Positions 1-8,181 of a stretch of 39,059 bases of DNA are shown here, one piece after another. The stretch covers positions 1 through 39,059 of IMG/VR virus record IMGVR_UViG_3300005613_004701; one strand, 5' to 3'. The position numbers and the translations under genes are program-made. Origin of the DNA: a virus. Positions within the stretch are counted from its first letter, which is position 1. Each line of letters opens with the position of its first letter. A model generated the notes under the pieces. It did no database searches. It worked only from the letters and a program-made list of their open reading frames with translations, and had not been told where the DNA came from.

Positions 1-5
1 ACCAC

Positions 6-47
6 TTGTTTTTGATAAATTAAAAATTGTTTTTGATAAATTAAAAA
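6..47. repeat. perfect 21-bp tandem duplication
   Basis: Two identical 21-bp units lie at 6-26 and 27-47, each starting TTGTTTTTGATAAA. They abut the portal stop codon at 52-54. No hairpin with a T-tract is evident, so I do not call a terminator. It may be replication slippage or part of the spacer before the next, unseen gene. Confidence 0.9.
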
Positions 48-51
48 CCGT

Positions 52-3000
52 TTATTCTCCAATAAGATATATGTGTCCTAGATTATTTTCTAATTCTTCT
101 CTTTTATATATAATTACAGAAGGATCATTGTCCTCTATAATTTCACTAGCAGTTTTCGTTATTCCTTTTTCTTCTGCCGCTTTTCTCTGTTTCACAGATT
201 CTTTTATGTTCTTGATAATTATATTTCTAACTGCATCTATGTTTTCCTCTATTGCATTTTCTTTAAATCTCAAAACTCTCCAACCGACATTTGCTAACTT
301 CTGGTCCCTCTTTACATCACGAGATTTAGCATCTGCCCTTTCGTGCCAGGGAGCGCCATCGCAATTGTGGGTACATACATTATTTACCAAATATGTGTGA
401 TTAGAACTGCCTTCGCCTTCAGTTTCAAAATTTATAACATTGCCTTCGTATGGGATTCTCACTATATTCTTAACAGGGATATAGAAGTAATCATCGTCTT
501 CTCTATATATCCTGTTTTTTCTATTTTTAACACAACTGATTTCCCAAAGACCGGCGGTTTTATACTCTCTATCTCCAGCGAACACGCAAACTGTATCTTC
601 TTTTCTAGATAAACAAGTTACAGCAAATTGTCCAGTAGACATTATTAAGGACTGAATGTCGTTAAGCATTCTTTTAGATGAAGAAATAAACCTCATAGTC
701 CCATCCTCTCTAATGCATCCATCTCTAGCACAAAAAGCATCTAAAAATGCATTTTTACCAGACAAGGGAGCACTAAACATCCAAGAAGGCATTTTCTTAT
801 TTTTGGCTTTATGACCAAAATATTCTCTAAAGAATTTCGTTAAAGCTCTGTTGCAACAATTAATTCTTCTTGTATTATTGTTAATTTCTACATATTCTCC
901 ACAATATTCAATCCCAAATACATTATTAATTATTTCTTTAGTTTTATTTGCTAATTCAACTTCATCAATATTGAAAGAAAATGTTACAGATCCACCAGAC
1001 CCTTTTCCTTTCTTATAAACAAATGTAGAGCTTCCTTCTGCTGCGTAAATTCCCATTAACCAACAAAAATTATCTGTTAATTTTACTTTGTCAGGCAATT
1101 TTCTAGCGTTATGTGCTGTACCGTTATATTTTGACAATTTTAAATCAAAATTTTCTATTGAAGAATATTCCGTTTCTCTATTTTTAGGAATTACTAAATA
1201 GTCGCCTTTTTCGATTTTAGATGCTTCTATAAACTTAGGACTATCAGGAACTATATAATCTCTAGTTCTTGTTATTTTAGGTTCTTCTCTCCTAATTCTA
1301 GTTTTTTTAGGCTTACACACTAAAAACGGGTGATTCGGAGTGACTTTCATTCTCAACATACCTAAAGCTTTGATGTCGAGCAACATACCTTTAGATTTAT
1401 TAATAATTTTATGTTTTATTTTAACTAGGTCTCCTTTTATCCCTATTAATTTGTCACTTTTTTTTATATCCTTGGCGAATTTAGTACCATTGCTTGTTGG
1501 AACCAATGTGTCTGGATGCAAACACTCCAACCCCACACCTATATCAGGCATTGCAAAATCTAAAACAAACGGTTGAGGCTCTCCAGCAACTGCGACCTTG
1601 TATTGCGCAAAAGTCCTATAAGGTAGTTTCATATCATTTAACAAGTTGTATATCTTTCCCTCTAACCTTGTCAGTTTTATCTGCGTTGGTTGAGGCTGCT
1701 GCATCTGCTCTTGCACATTTTTGCCCTTACCTCTCTTTTCTACCCTGAAACCAGGCGGTACGGATGCGGCTGCTGGCATCGCTCCTCCCATATCCCCGCC
1801 AGGCATACCTCCCATGCCTCCCATCTCTCCGCCAGGCATACCTCCCATGCCTCCCATCTCTCCGCCAGGCATACCTCCCATGCCTCCCATGTCACCTCCT
1901 AACGGTGGCATTCCTCCAAGTCCTCCGCCCATACCACCTCCCATACCACCTCCCATTCCCATCTGCCCCTGTACTCCTACAACGGCAGTCTCTTCCCTCA
2001 ATCTCTGTATCTCTTGGTCGTAATCAATATCAAATTCTTCTAATAATTTTTGCGTTGAAATAATCTGTTTGTCGTGAAGCTGCACCAACATCTGCTTCAA
2101 ACTAGAAGTGTCCCTCAACTGCAAATCATTCCACTTAATCTTTGGATATAAGTAAACAGTTTCGCCTACCTCTTTACTTCTCTCTTCATCAACAAATCCC
2201 TGCATCATTGCGATAGGCAAGAAGATGTGCATTTCTATCCACTCGGCAAGCATGGCCCTCCAACTCTCAAGCCTGCGAATCATTATTTCTACACCAACCT
2301 GGGCCGAGCTATAACCGCTCATTTCTCCATTTAGAATTGCCTGGTTAAGCATGAAACCATCAAGCAGTTCCTTGCCAATATATTCAAGCTCGTTGTTAAT
2401 ATTGTGAATCTTGCCAGTGTTTCCACAAATTGCTATCCTTCCATTTTTCCTTACAAAAACCCAACTATTAGGAACTTTTACACAATAAACTTGTCCTTCG
2501 TAATTTTCGCGTAAAATATGTTGTTTTCTCAGATTAAATTTAATGTTTCTACGTCTTTCAGACCAATATGTTTGATACTTGAGTCTGTGATGAGGATATT
2601 TTTCGGTATTATCTTCTATACTTGTTGTAGGCCAATATCCGAGTTTCAAACATATCTCAGCCCAATCATCAGATAAACGTTTAGATACTGTGGTATATTT
2701 ATAACGTTGTGTAAGTCTGTCGTTCCTGCAACATCCATCTCCTGCCACCATTGCATCATATAAAATACGCAATTTATCTTTTGGCAAATTTAGTATCCAT
2801 TTAGGAATTTTTTTATCCCAACAATGAGAACCAAATTCTTTTGATAGATATCTAGCTATTTTTGTACTATTAATTGTAAATAATTCACACCCATTGTAAC
2901 GTTTATCACTATATGTCGAATATTTTGGATATGCTAAAGCAACAGATGATTCTATAGCATTAAAAGCAGGATTAGTCTTACTTTGACTAATTTGACAAGC

Positions 3001-4503
3001 TTGAATTAATTTGTCTTCTGGTAAATTTTTCCCTCGATCCTCTTTACTCCCGCCTTCTGTTATGTAATATCCAACAAATTCAAGATATTTTTCAAGAGAG
3101 AGATGCCCTAATGGAGAATTAGAATATGGTAATTCATCAGGAATTTTTCCTATCCAATTTGCCGTAGACAATAATTTGTCATCATGTTTAATTTGTTGTG
3201 AATATACTTCTTGTAATTTACCATTTCTTTCTATGAGCATCCTGTGATTTGGAGTAACGTTAATGTCTACCGAACGTGCTTTAAAATGATACATATCTCC
3301 AAACAAACTTGAATCATAATAATATTCATGATATTCATCTGGTTTTTGATATTCCATCTGTTTTGTATCTACATTATATGTAGCTACATTTTCGTCCTCA
3401 CTCAAATCTTTGAAAAGTTTCCAACCATTTTGTGTCAATATTTCTGTGTCTTTATCATAGCAAGCCCCTTCCCAGCTATATTCAAAAGCGTGGTGAGTGA
3501 CTAGCGTCAGGTTAGGATCGTTTGCAACAGCAGCAAGCTGGTTCGAAACGTCAGAAATGTCTTGAGGACCGGCAGGACGCTTCTCGTCACCTATCTTCAC
3601 AATTCTAACAGGAAGAATAAGCCTCTCGGCAACAATCCAGTTTGCTGTCATCAATTTCGTCTTGTACGCAAGAATTGTAAACGATCTTCTAAGTAACGGA
3701 TTGCCGTATACTCCATAAGGACTAGGATTGTGCTTTACATGACTTACACTTCTAGTTGAAAGAGGAATAGGTGCTCCCCTGGAAACAAGTTCGATAAGTT
3801 TTGGAGGAAGTCTATCATAAATTTGTCTAGGTTGCTTTCTCTGGACAATCATCCTTAGTTCTTCATCAGGGACTAGGGCTATAACAGGCTCTGAAGCTAG
3901 AGGATTTGTTTGCACTTCTATCCAGTCAGGATTCAATACAACGATTCTTCTTATCGAACCGCCAGCGTGATTGCATTGTTCACCGTTTGGAAGTCTTCCT
4001 GAACCTCCGCAGTGCTTGCAATCAATCTCTACCCAAGGGAAAACGTCACCAATAAGAAAATATTCGTGACTGATTAGTTTTGCCCAGTGGTTTATCCTTA
4101 GTCTTTTTGTCTCTTTCTCGTAATAGTTGAGAACTTTGTTATTTTTGCATTCAAGTTTGAAGTTATTAACAGGGAAAGTTGAATAGAAATCTATCGCTGC
4201 TGCGACCTTGCACTCGTTGTCATAGTAGAATCTACACCACTGATAAATTTCTCTCCGACGCGAAGCTATTTGCCAGTTCTGGGGAGTGTGTAGCGGGCTA
4301 AAGAACATAGGTTGTGTCCAAATTACAGACGCACCTGAGCCAGCGAATTGAGCGTTTTTAGTTAATGGAGTATGTGCTACTGAGCTTTCTACGAAGCTGC
4401 TTTCATTTTGATTTGATCCGGTCTTGTAGTATCCTCCTGTTGCTGCAACTAGTGCTTTTTTTGCTTTTGTATTATTTTGGGGTAATGAAAATTTTATAGA
4501 CAT
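52..4503 (-). CDS. phage portal protein fused to a Vsr/DUF559-like nuclease, interrupted by two inteins
   Basis: The ORF is 1483 codons, with a good ribosome site (GGAG, 6 nt before ATG). Removing the inteins (residues 348-695 and 994-1380) leaves about 748 residues. Residues 1-347 plus 696-840 look like a large-phage portal, the dodecameric ring through which DNA is packaged and ejected; the segment around GNPLLRRSFTILAYKTKL is typical. Residues about 845-915 are a Gly/Met-rich linker with tandem repeats. Residues about 940-993 plus 1381-1450 match the Vsr/DUF559 PD-(D/E)XK nuclease pattern: LDFAMPD (D982, D987), then GLE (993) joined after splicing to CDG (1381-1383), then VGWRVLRF. Intein 2 therefore splits the E-x-D motif. 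Position downstream of terL supports the portal call. Seen: inteins, linker, nuclease motif. Inferred: portal function, from context and general similarity. A portal with a nuclease tail is unusual, and its role is unknown. Confidence 0.75.
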   Translation of the reverse strand: MSIKFSLPQNNTKAKKALVAATGGYYKTGSNQNESSFVESSVAHTPLTKNAQFAGSGASVIWTQPMFFSPLHTPQNWQIASRRREIYQWCRFYYDNECKVAAAIDFYSTFPVNNFKLECKNNKVLNYYEKETKRLRINHWAKLISHEYFLIGDVFPWVEIDCKHCGGSGRLPNGEQCNHAGGSIRRIVVLNPDWIEVQTNPLASEPVIALVPDEELRMIVQRKQPRQIYDRLPPKLIELVSRGAPIPLSTRSVSHVKHNPSPYGVYGNPLLRRSFTILAYKTKLMTANWIVAERLILPVRIVKIGDEKRPAGPQDISDVSNQLAAVANDPNLTLVTHHAFEYSWEGACYDKDTEILTQNGWKLFKDLSEDENVATYNVDTKQMEYQKPDEYHEYYYDSSLFGDMYHFKARSVDINVTPNHRMLIERNGKLQEVYSQQIKHDDKLLSTANWIGKIPDELPYSNSPLGHLSLEKYLEFVGYYITEGGSKEDRGKNLPEDKLIQACQISQSKTNPAFNAIESSVALAYPKYSTYSDKRYNGCELFTINSTKIARYLSKEFGSHCWDKKIPKWILNLPKDKLRILYDAMVAGDGCCRNDRLTQRYKYTTVSKRLSDDWAEICLKLGYWPTTSIEDNTEKYPHHRLKYQTYWSERRRNIKFNLRKQHILRENYEGQVYCVKVPNSWVFVRKNGRIAICGNTGKIHNINNELEYIGKELLDGFMLNQAILNGEMSGYSSAQVGVEIMIRRLESWRAMLAEWIEMHIFLPIAMMQGFVDEERSKEVGETVYLYPKIKWNDLQLRDTSSLKQMLVQLHDKQIISTQKLLEEFDIDYDQEIQRLREETAVVGVQGQMGMGGGMGGGMGGGLGGMPPLGGDMGGMGGMPGGEMGGMGGMPGGEMGGMGGMPGGDMGGAMPAAASVPPGFRVEKRGKGKNVQEQMQQPQPTQIKLTRLEGKIYNLLNDMKLPYRTFAQYKVAVAGEPQPFVLDFAMPDIGVGLECLHPDTLVPTSNGTKFAKDIKKSDKLIGIKGDLVKIKHKIINKSKGMLLDIKALGMLRMKVTPNHPFLVCKPKKTRIRREEPKITRTRDYIVPDSPKFIEASKIEKGDYLVIPKNRETEYSSIENFDLKLSKYNGTAHNARKLPDKVKLTDNFCWLMGIYAAEGSSTFVYKKGKGSGGSVTFSFNIDEVELANKTKEIINNVFGIEYCGEYVEINNNTRRINCCNRALTKFFREYFGHKAKNKKMPSWMFSAPLSGKNAFLDAFCARDGCIREDGTMRFISSSKRMLNDIQSLIMSTGQFAVTCLSRKEDTVCVFAGDREYKTAGLWEISCVKNRKNRIYREDDDYFYIPVKNIVRIPYEGNVINFETEGEGSSNHTYLVNNVCTHNCDGAPWHERADAKSRDVKRDQKLANVGWRVLRFKENAIEENIDAVRNIIIKNIKESVKQRKAAEEKGITKTASEIIEDNDPSVIIYKREELENNLGHIYLIGE
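364..1524 (-). mobile_element. portal intein 2 (387 aa) with LAGLIDADG homing endonuclease
   Basis: This is residues 994-1380 of the portal ORF. It begins with Cys (CLHPDTLVPT, block A), has TPNHPFLV (block B), and ends VCTHN before a +1 Cys (canonical block G). LAGLIDADG-type helices are visible as FCWLMGIYAAEGSS and NAFLDAFCARDGC, so the homing endonuclease may be active. The insertion point is between E993 and C1381-D of the fused nuclease domain, one of the most conserved spots of that fold. That matches the tendency of inteins to sit in active sites. The host nuclease can only be active after splicing. Confidence 0.93.
1798..1896 (-). repeat. three 33-bp repeats encoding the Gly/Met linker
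   Basis: Three near-identical 33-bp units (starting at 1798, 1831 and 1864) encode the 11-residue unit MGGMGGMPGG(E/D). Flanking GMGGG runs extend the low-complexity stretch to about residues 845-915 of the portal ORF. It probably acts as a flexible tether between portal and nuclease and is expected to vary in copy number. Confidence 0.9.
2419..3462 (-). mobile_element. portal intein 1 (348 aa) with LAGLIDADG homing endonuclease
   Basis: This is residues 348-695 of the portal ORF. It starts CYDKDTEILTQNGW (block A), has VTPNHRML (block B) and ends AICGN before a +1 Thr. The penultimate residue is Gly rather than the usual His, a known but less common C-terminal splice junction. Endonuclease motifs are LEFVGYYITEGG and ILYDAMVAGDGC. 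It interrupts the portal body between WEGA and TGKI. Confidence 0.92.
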
Positions 4504-4517
4504 TTATATCTCCAATC

Positions 4518-4826
4518 TTACCCATCGATGGCAAGATCCGTACATGATTTTTCTACTTCTTCATCGTCATAATTCTTGTAATCGCTATACATAATTACGT
4601 CTTTACAAGTTTTGAATTCTTCAGAAACATAATCACCTAGTCTTGGAGTTTTCTTTTTCTTTTTTGCGGCTACCTGTATAGTTTTATCTGTGCCATAAGG
4701 ATTATATTGTTTTCCTCTTGGATCTCGTTGTCTTGATACTATTCCTCCTATCTCCATATTTTGAGTATTTGCTCCGCAGTTAGGGCAATTTGGAGGAAGA
4801 GGATAAGATAGGTTTGACCCGCACAT
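4518..4826 (-). CDS. zinc-ribbon protein or C-terminal frameshift extension of the upstream gene
   Basis: The frame contains a two-pair zinc ribbon, CRMC then CPNC, followed by a lysine-rich stretch and an acidic tail. The only ATG (4826) lies inside the first CxxC, so starting there would lose its first cysteine. No Shine-Dalgarno sequence precedes it. The frame stays open upstream to about 4931, reading a Pro/Lys-rich linker, with no ATG, GTG or TTG start. It begins at the ten-A run ending the preceding gene. The simplest reading is translation as a -1 frameshift product of the 4919-6106 gene; separate translation from a truncated start is the alternative. Function unknown. Confidence 0.55.
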   Translation of the reverse strand: MCGSNLSYPLPPNCPNCGANTQNMEIGGIVSRQRDPRGKQYNPYGTDKTIQVAAKKKKKTPRLGDYVSEEFKTCKDVIMYSDYKNYDDEEVEKSCTDLAIDG

Positions 4827-4918
4827 TCTACAGGTGGTTTTAGGTTTGGTTGGTTTTGGTCCGTCTATATAAGAAGCCCCTGGAGGTCTTCTTGGTTCTT
4901 TTAATTGAGATTCTTTAG

Positions 4919-6106
4919 TTAACTTTTTTTTTTAGATGCTTGCTTGGACCAGTTATAGGGATTCCCAAACGAAGCAGGCTTGTAACCCCTATCACCTTCA
5001 GCACGCATAGCTTCAAGCCTTGCTTCCGTGCTTCTTTCTTTGGCGATATAAGGTTTACGTAATTGTCCGGGTTTTAGCTGGTAGTTGTTTTCATCTGGAA
5101 TCCATTTATCGACTTCGAAACGTTTTTGGATGTAACCGCCAGTCCAATTACCGTCTTTGTCGCGGTAAGGTCTGCTGTACTTGTCCATGATATTTTGTCG
5201 CCATAGTACTTCCCAGTCGATATTCCAGATGTCATCTACGACTAGTCCGAATCCCTTATTTCTTTCAACGATATGATAGTCTGATATAGGTTGTCTCAAG
5301 AACGGGTCTATTCTTGTTTCTGTGGGTCCGTACATGAAAACATTATCGACAACACCTTTGTGTTGTGCTGTTTTTGTCAAGTTAAACTTGTTGGTTTTAT
5401 TTTTTTGTGCGATTTTTTTTATCTGATCGTTAACATTTTGTACGAATGAAGCGATTTCTTTATATGTGGCATCTATTACTCCCTCTTCGGGATTAGATTC
5501 AAGAATTTTGTTTTCGTCAGGAAGAACGTCGAAGATCTTGTTGGCTATATCTAGTTTTTCTTCGTCTGTAAGATCGGTCTCATAGTATTGTTGAAGTACA
5601 TCTTTAACGGATTCGTGATATGCTTCAGGTATTTTTGGAGATATTTCTGAGTATGCAGTTGCGCTATCTGCTTGTTGGTCAAGCCAATCTTTTAGATCGC
5701 TGTGAGTGGCCCATTTTTCTTCTTGCAGCAAAGCATCTTCAAAAGGATCTGGTTCGTGATAATCTGCGAACTGACCCTCATCAGGAATATAATCAGGATC
5801 ATCTGGGGCAATACCCAATTGAGCCTTTTTTATGTTAAAAGCTTTTGTTTTTGCTGTCATTTCTGATCCTTGTTGTATAGCCAAATTTCTTTGGACGTTA
5901 GCAAATTCTCTAATTTGATTCAGCACCTGGTCCGTATCGTTTGCTTGTGCTCCTATCGCATCTGCCCAGGAAACTATCTGTTCTGGCGTGAACGTCGCAA
6001 ATTCGTCTGGCACTTGTACTCCCGCTTGTTGCAACTGCTTAGTCAGATCTTCTAAAGTTTGTATTTGTTGTATATCAACTTGCGCCTTTTTCACTAGATA
6101 CCTCAT
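4919..6106 (-). CDS. uncharacterised virion or assembly protein, about 395 aa
   Basis: I do not recognise the family. The N-terminus is (V)KKAQVDIQQIQ, followed by helical Gln/Asp/Glu-rich sequence. From about residue 250 there is a more ordered aromatic region (FMYGPTETRIDPFLRQPISD, GYIQKRFEVDKWIPDE). It overlaps the preceding gene by about 30 nt. Three starts are possible: TTG 6109, ATG 6106, or GTG 6094; the last has GAGG 6 nt upstream and gives MKKAQVDIQQ. Its 3' end carries the ten-A run (4924-4933) and a TAA, after which a zinc-ribbon frame continues in -1. The location between terminase and portal suggests a head or packaging role. Confidence 0.75.
   Translation of the reverse strand: MRYLVKKAQVDIQQIQTLEDLTKQLQQAGVQVPDEFATFTPEQIVSWADAIGAQANDTDQVLNQIREFANVQRNLAIQQGSEMTAKTKAFNIKKAQLGIAPDDPDYIPDEGQFADYHEPDPFEDALLQEEKWATHSDLKDWLDQQADSATAYSEISPKIPEAYHESVKDVLQQYYETDLTDEEKLDIANKIFDVLPDENKILESNPEEGVIDATYKEIASFVQNVNDQIKKIAQKNKTNKFNLTKTAQHKGVVDNVFMYGPTETRIDPFLRQPISDYHIVERNKGFGLVVDDIWNIDWEVLWRQNIMDKYSRPYRDKDGNWTGGYIQKRFEVDKWIPDENNYQLKPGQLRKPYIAKERSTEARLEAMRAEGDRGYKPASFGNPYNWSKQASKKKS
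4924..4933 (-). promoter_or_regulatory. A10 slippery run, candidate -1 frameshift or transcriptional slippage site
   Basis: On the coding strand the end of the 4919-6106 gene reads TCT, ten A, GTTAA. The zero frame stops at TAA two codons after the run. A one-base backward slip on the AAA codons continues as AAG TTA ACT AAA into the start-less zinc-ribbon frame. Runs of this length allow ribosomal or polymerase slippage in bacteria and phages. A homopolymer-length sequencing error is the main alternative. Confidence 0.55.
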
Positions 6107-6719
6107 CAAACATTTTATTAAAGAAATCTTTTGTTGTCGTAGGTTTCTTGATGTCTTTCCAGGAATCGTCTTTCTTGTTTCTCTCTATCTCGGCAAGTTT
6201 TTCACCACTTGTCTTTTCGGGAACTCTCTCAAAAGCCTTGTCGTCAAAGATACTCATATTATTTTGTGGCAAATTATACTTAGATCCCTTGAATCCACCA
6301 ATGCTTGATACATTGTTCGTTTTCCTCATGTCGGTATTTTGCAGTGACTCAACCATCTCATCTCTTCTCTCTTTTCGTATATCTTCTCTTTTGAGTGAAG
6401 ATTGTTTATTCTCTTTTTTTATTCTTTCTCCTGAGTCTTGTTTTTTTGCGAGTCCTTCTAATTTGCCTGAATCCCAAATAGAATTAGAAGTTTCGGATCT
6501 CATGTATTTAGAAGGCCCGCCAAAATCAGATATAGTTCCTTGTCCTGCTGAAAGAATTGGATTGCCTTTACTTTCTATAGCAGATGAATTATCTGATCTT
6601 TGGGGTGTTTTTAATTCTTGTTGGGCTTCTTTCTGCTCTGCTGGTTTCTCTTCTTTGGCTTCTTCATTTTTGTTGAGGAAACTTATTTTTCCAGCATCTT
6701 GGTTTCTTTGCAGTACCAT
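6075..6719 (-). CDS. uncharacterised charged, low-complexity protein (214 aa)
   Basis: It starts at ATG with AGGAG 9 nt upstream. The protein is strongly hydrophilic and rich in Lys, Glu, Ser and Asn, with no membrane segment and few hydrophobic residues. It is likely disordered or coiled. It sits 1 nt downstream of the 6721 gene and overlaps the next gene, as in a tightly packed structural operon. I recognise no domain; a scaffold or chaperone-like role is possible only by position. Confidence 0.7.
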   Translation of the reverse strand: MVLQRNQDAGKISFLNKNEEAKEEKPAEQKEAQQELKTPQRSDNSSAIESKGNPILSAGQGTISDFGGPSKYMRSETSNSIWDSGKLEGLAKKQDSGERIKKENKQSSLKREDIRKERRDEMVESLQNTDMRKTNNVSSIGGFKGSKYNLPQNNMSIFDDKAFERVPEKTSGEKLAEIERNKKDDSWKDIKKPTTTKDFFNKMFDEVSSEKGAS

Positions 6720-6720
6720 A

Positions 6721-7368
6721 TTATTCTACTCCTTTTATCTCTTTTCTAAGGTCCGGATTCCTGTCAAGTATCAAGTTATACAAATTATCACTATTCTTCT
6801 GGATATCAAGAAGTTCTCTCAATGTCGAAGCGGTTTTTGGTTTGGCCTTTTTACCTTTTGGCTGACCGTATACTTCATCAAGGTCATCGCCTGGAGCGAT
6901 TTCATCTTCTGTATCTTCTTGTTTCTGCGAGGTAAAGTTTATAGTGATCTTTTTATCTTTTCTTTCTGCGTCTATGAAACTAAGACCAAAGTTTTCTTGT
7001 ATGTCGGTGACCATCTTGTTGAAGTCTTCATCAGAAACTCTTTTCCTTGTCCCGTAATAACGGTCTGGAATGACTATTGAAACTTCCTTGACACCACCTG
7101 CAAAGATTTTTTCGTTTACGAACTCTTTTTCGTACTCTTCGAGTCTCCTTGGCGGGTATCCAAAACCTTCTAGTGTTTTGAAGATATATTCTGTCAGGTC
7201 AGGTTTGGCTTGAACTTCTTCTGTTTGTATTTCTCCCGTTACTGGTTCTTCTGGTTGCAGTCTATTTATGTTTTCATCTGATAATTCGGGTTCGAAGCCG
7301 GTTAAATCGTCGCGCACAAATGATTGCGCGACCATCTGCCTTCTTGTCCCGCGTGGAACAATGCTCAT
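6721..7368 (-). CDS. uncharacterised protein (215 aa)
   Basis: A good start: GGAG, 7 nt, ATG. The N-terminal 70 residues are acidic linker. Residues about 70-155 look folded (EYIFKTLEGFGYPPRRLEEY, SIVIPDRYYGTRKRV), with alternating strands and helices. A Lys-rich linker and a helical tail follow. No known family recognised. It is cotranscribed with the neighbouring head-region genes. Confidence 0.75.
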   Translation of the reverse strand: MSIVPRGTRRQMVAQSFVRDDLTGFEPELSDENINRLQPEEPVTGEIQTEEVQAKPDLTEYIFKTLEGFGYPPRRLEEYEKEFVNEKIFAGGVKEVSIVIPDRYYGTRKRVSDEDFNKMVTDIQENFGLSFIDAERKDKKITINFTSQKQEDTEDEIAPGDDLDEVYGQPKGKKAKPKTASTLRELLDIQKNSDNLYNLILDRNPDLRKEIKGVE

Positions 7369-7390
7369 TTTTATCTCCTGTTAATGTTAA

Positions 7391-7993
7391 TTACTTTTCA
7401 GCGAGAAGGGCTTCAACATATTCAGGCGGATAGTATGACGAGTAGTAATCGCGCAGGAACGCTCTTGTCTTTGGGTTGAGCTTAGCAAGCTTAACGAACT
7501 TCTTCTCTACTTCTGCTTCTTTTTCTTTTCCTGCAAGATCTCCTGATTTCTCAGATTCACCCTTTTGGTGCAGTGGTTCTACGTCAAGCTGTCCTGAACT
7601 TTCCGCCTTGTCATCAGAGTTAGAACCAGAAGCTTCTTTTACTTCTTCAACAGCATCAGATTCTTTCTCTTTTTCCTTTTCTTCCTTTTCTTCCTTTTCT
7701 TCCTTCTCTTCTTCTTTCTCTTCGTTATCGGAAGATTGTGCCTCTTTAACTTCTGCTTCAGTCTTGGCTTCTTTTTCATCAAGGACTTCAGGCTTGTTCA
7801 CGAGCTTTTCTTCAGCTTTTGGCTGCCCGGAATCTTCGCCATCGCCTTCTTGCCTATCAACTACTTCAGCCTCTTTCACAGAAGCTTCTTTGACCATCTG
7901 TTCGTTCTTAGAGGTATATTTTTCTATGATCTCATCGAAGGTCTTTGGTTTTCCAAGGTGAATACTGTTTGAAAGAAGTTTAACTTCACTCAT
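7391..7993 (-). CDS. highly acidic Glu/Lys-rich protein (200 aa), scaffold-like composition
   Basis: AAGGAG lies 6 nt before ATG. Residues about 35-165 are almost entirely Glu, Lys, Asp and Ser, including a (K)EEKEEKEEKE run encoded by a TTCTTCC-type repeat near 7675-7720. The last 40 residues (KLNPKTRAFLRDYYSSYYPP) look like a folded helical motif that could dock on a partner. Composition and place in the head operon resemble phage prohead core or scaffold proteins, but I see no diagnostic motif. Confidence 0.7.
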   Translation of the reverse strand: MSEVKLLSNSIHLGKPKTFDEIIEKYTSKNEQMVKEASVKEAEVVDRQEGDGEDSGQPKAEEKLVNKPEVLDEKEAKTEAEVKEAQSSDNEEKEEEKEEKEEKEEKEKEKESDAVEEVKEASGSNSDDKAESSGQLDVEPLHQKGESEKSGDLAGKEKEAEVEKKFVKLAKLNPKTRAFLRDYYSSYYPPEYVEALLAEK

Positions 7994-8181
7994 TTTTTAC
8001 TCCTTAACTTTTGCCTATTCCCGTCGCTTTTGGGATAGTTAGGTTATAGTTATTTTTACTAAATTATTAATTTAAATCCTTTTAGTTAATTCCTTTGTTT
8101 TTTATTTTATTTAATCAATCTAAAATAAGATTCCATTGATTGTCTTTTAGCGAATTGTCCACCTGATCCTCTTGGTTGAGG
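7994..8181 (-). other. gap with an in-frame 24-codon extension beyond a TAA
   Basis: Directly after the TAA (8182-8184) of the 496-codon gene, the same frame continues for 24 codons (8181-8110). It encodes PQPRGSGGQFAKRQ and ends in MESYFRLIK before a second TAA. The sequence has protein-like composition and could be an ancestral C-terminus cut off by a CAA-to-TAA change. The remaining 110 bases are AT-rich and contain only the ribosome site of the next gene. Confidence 0.45.

Noticed and set aside
1690-2063. Pro-rich plus-strand ORFs in the portal linker
   Set aside because: Antisense reading of the GC-rich Gly/Met repeats; three frames are open only because the repeat lacks stops.
6148-7080. 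Plus-strand ORF of 310 codons with hydrophobic stretches
   Set aside because: It lies across two well-supported minus genes with ribosome sites; its hydrophobicity comes from antisense Lys/Glu codons.
7476-7961. Plus-strand Ser/Phe-rich ORF of 161 codons
   Set aside because: A mirror of the Glu/Lys-rich gene on minus (GAA/AAG codons read as TTC/CTT); no ribosome site and wrong strand for the operon.
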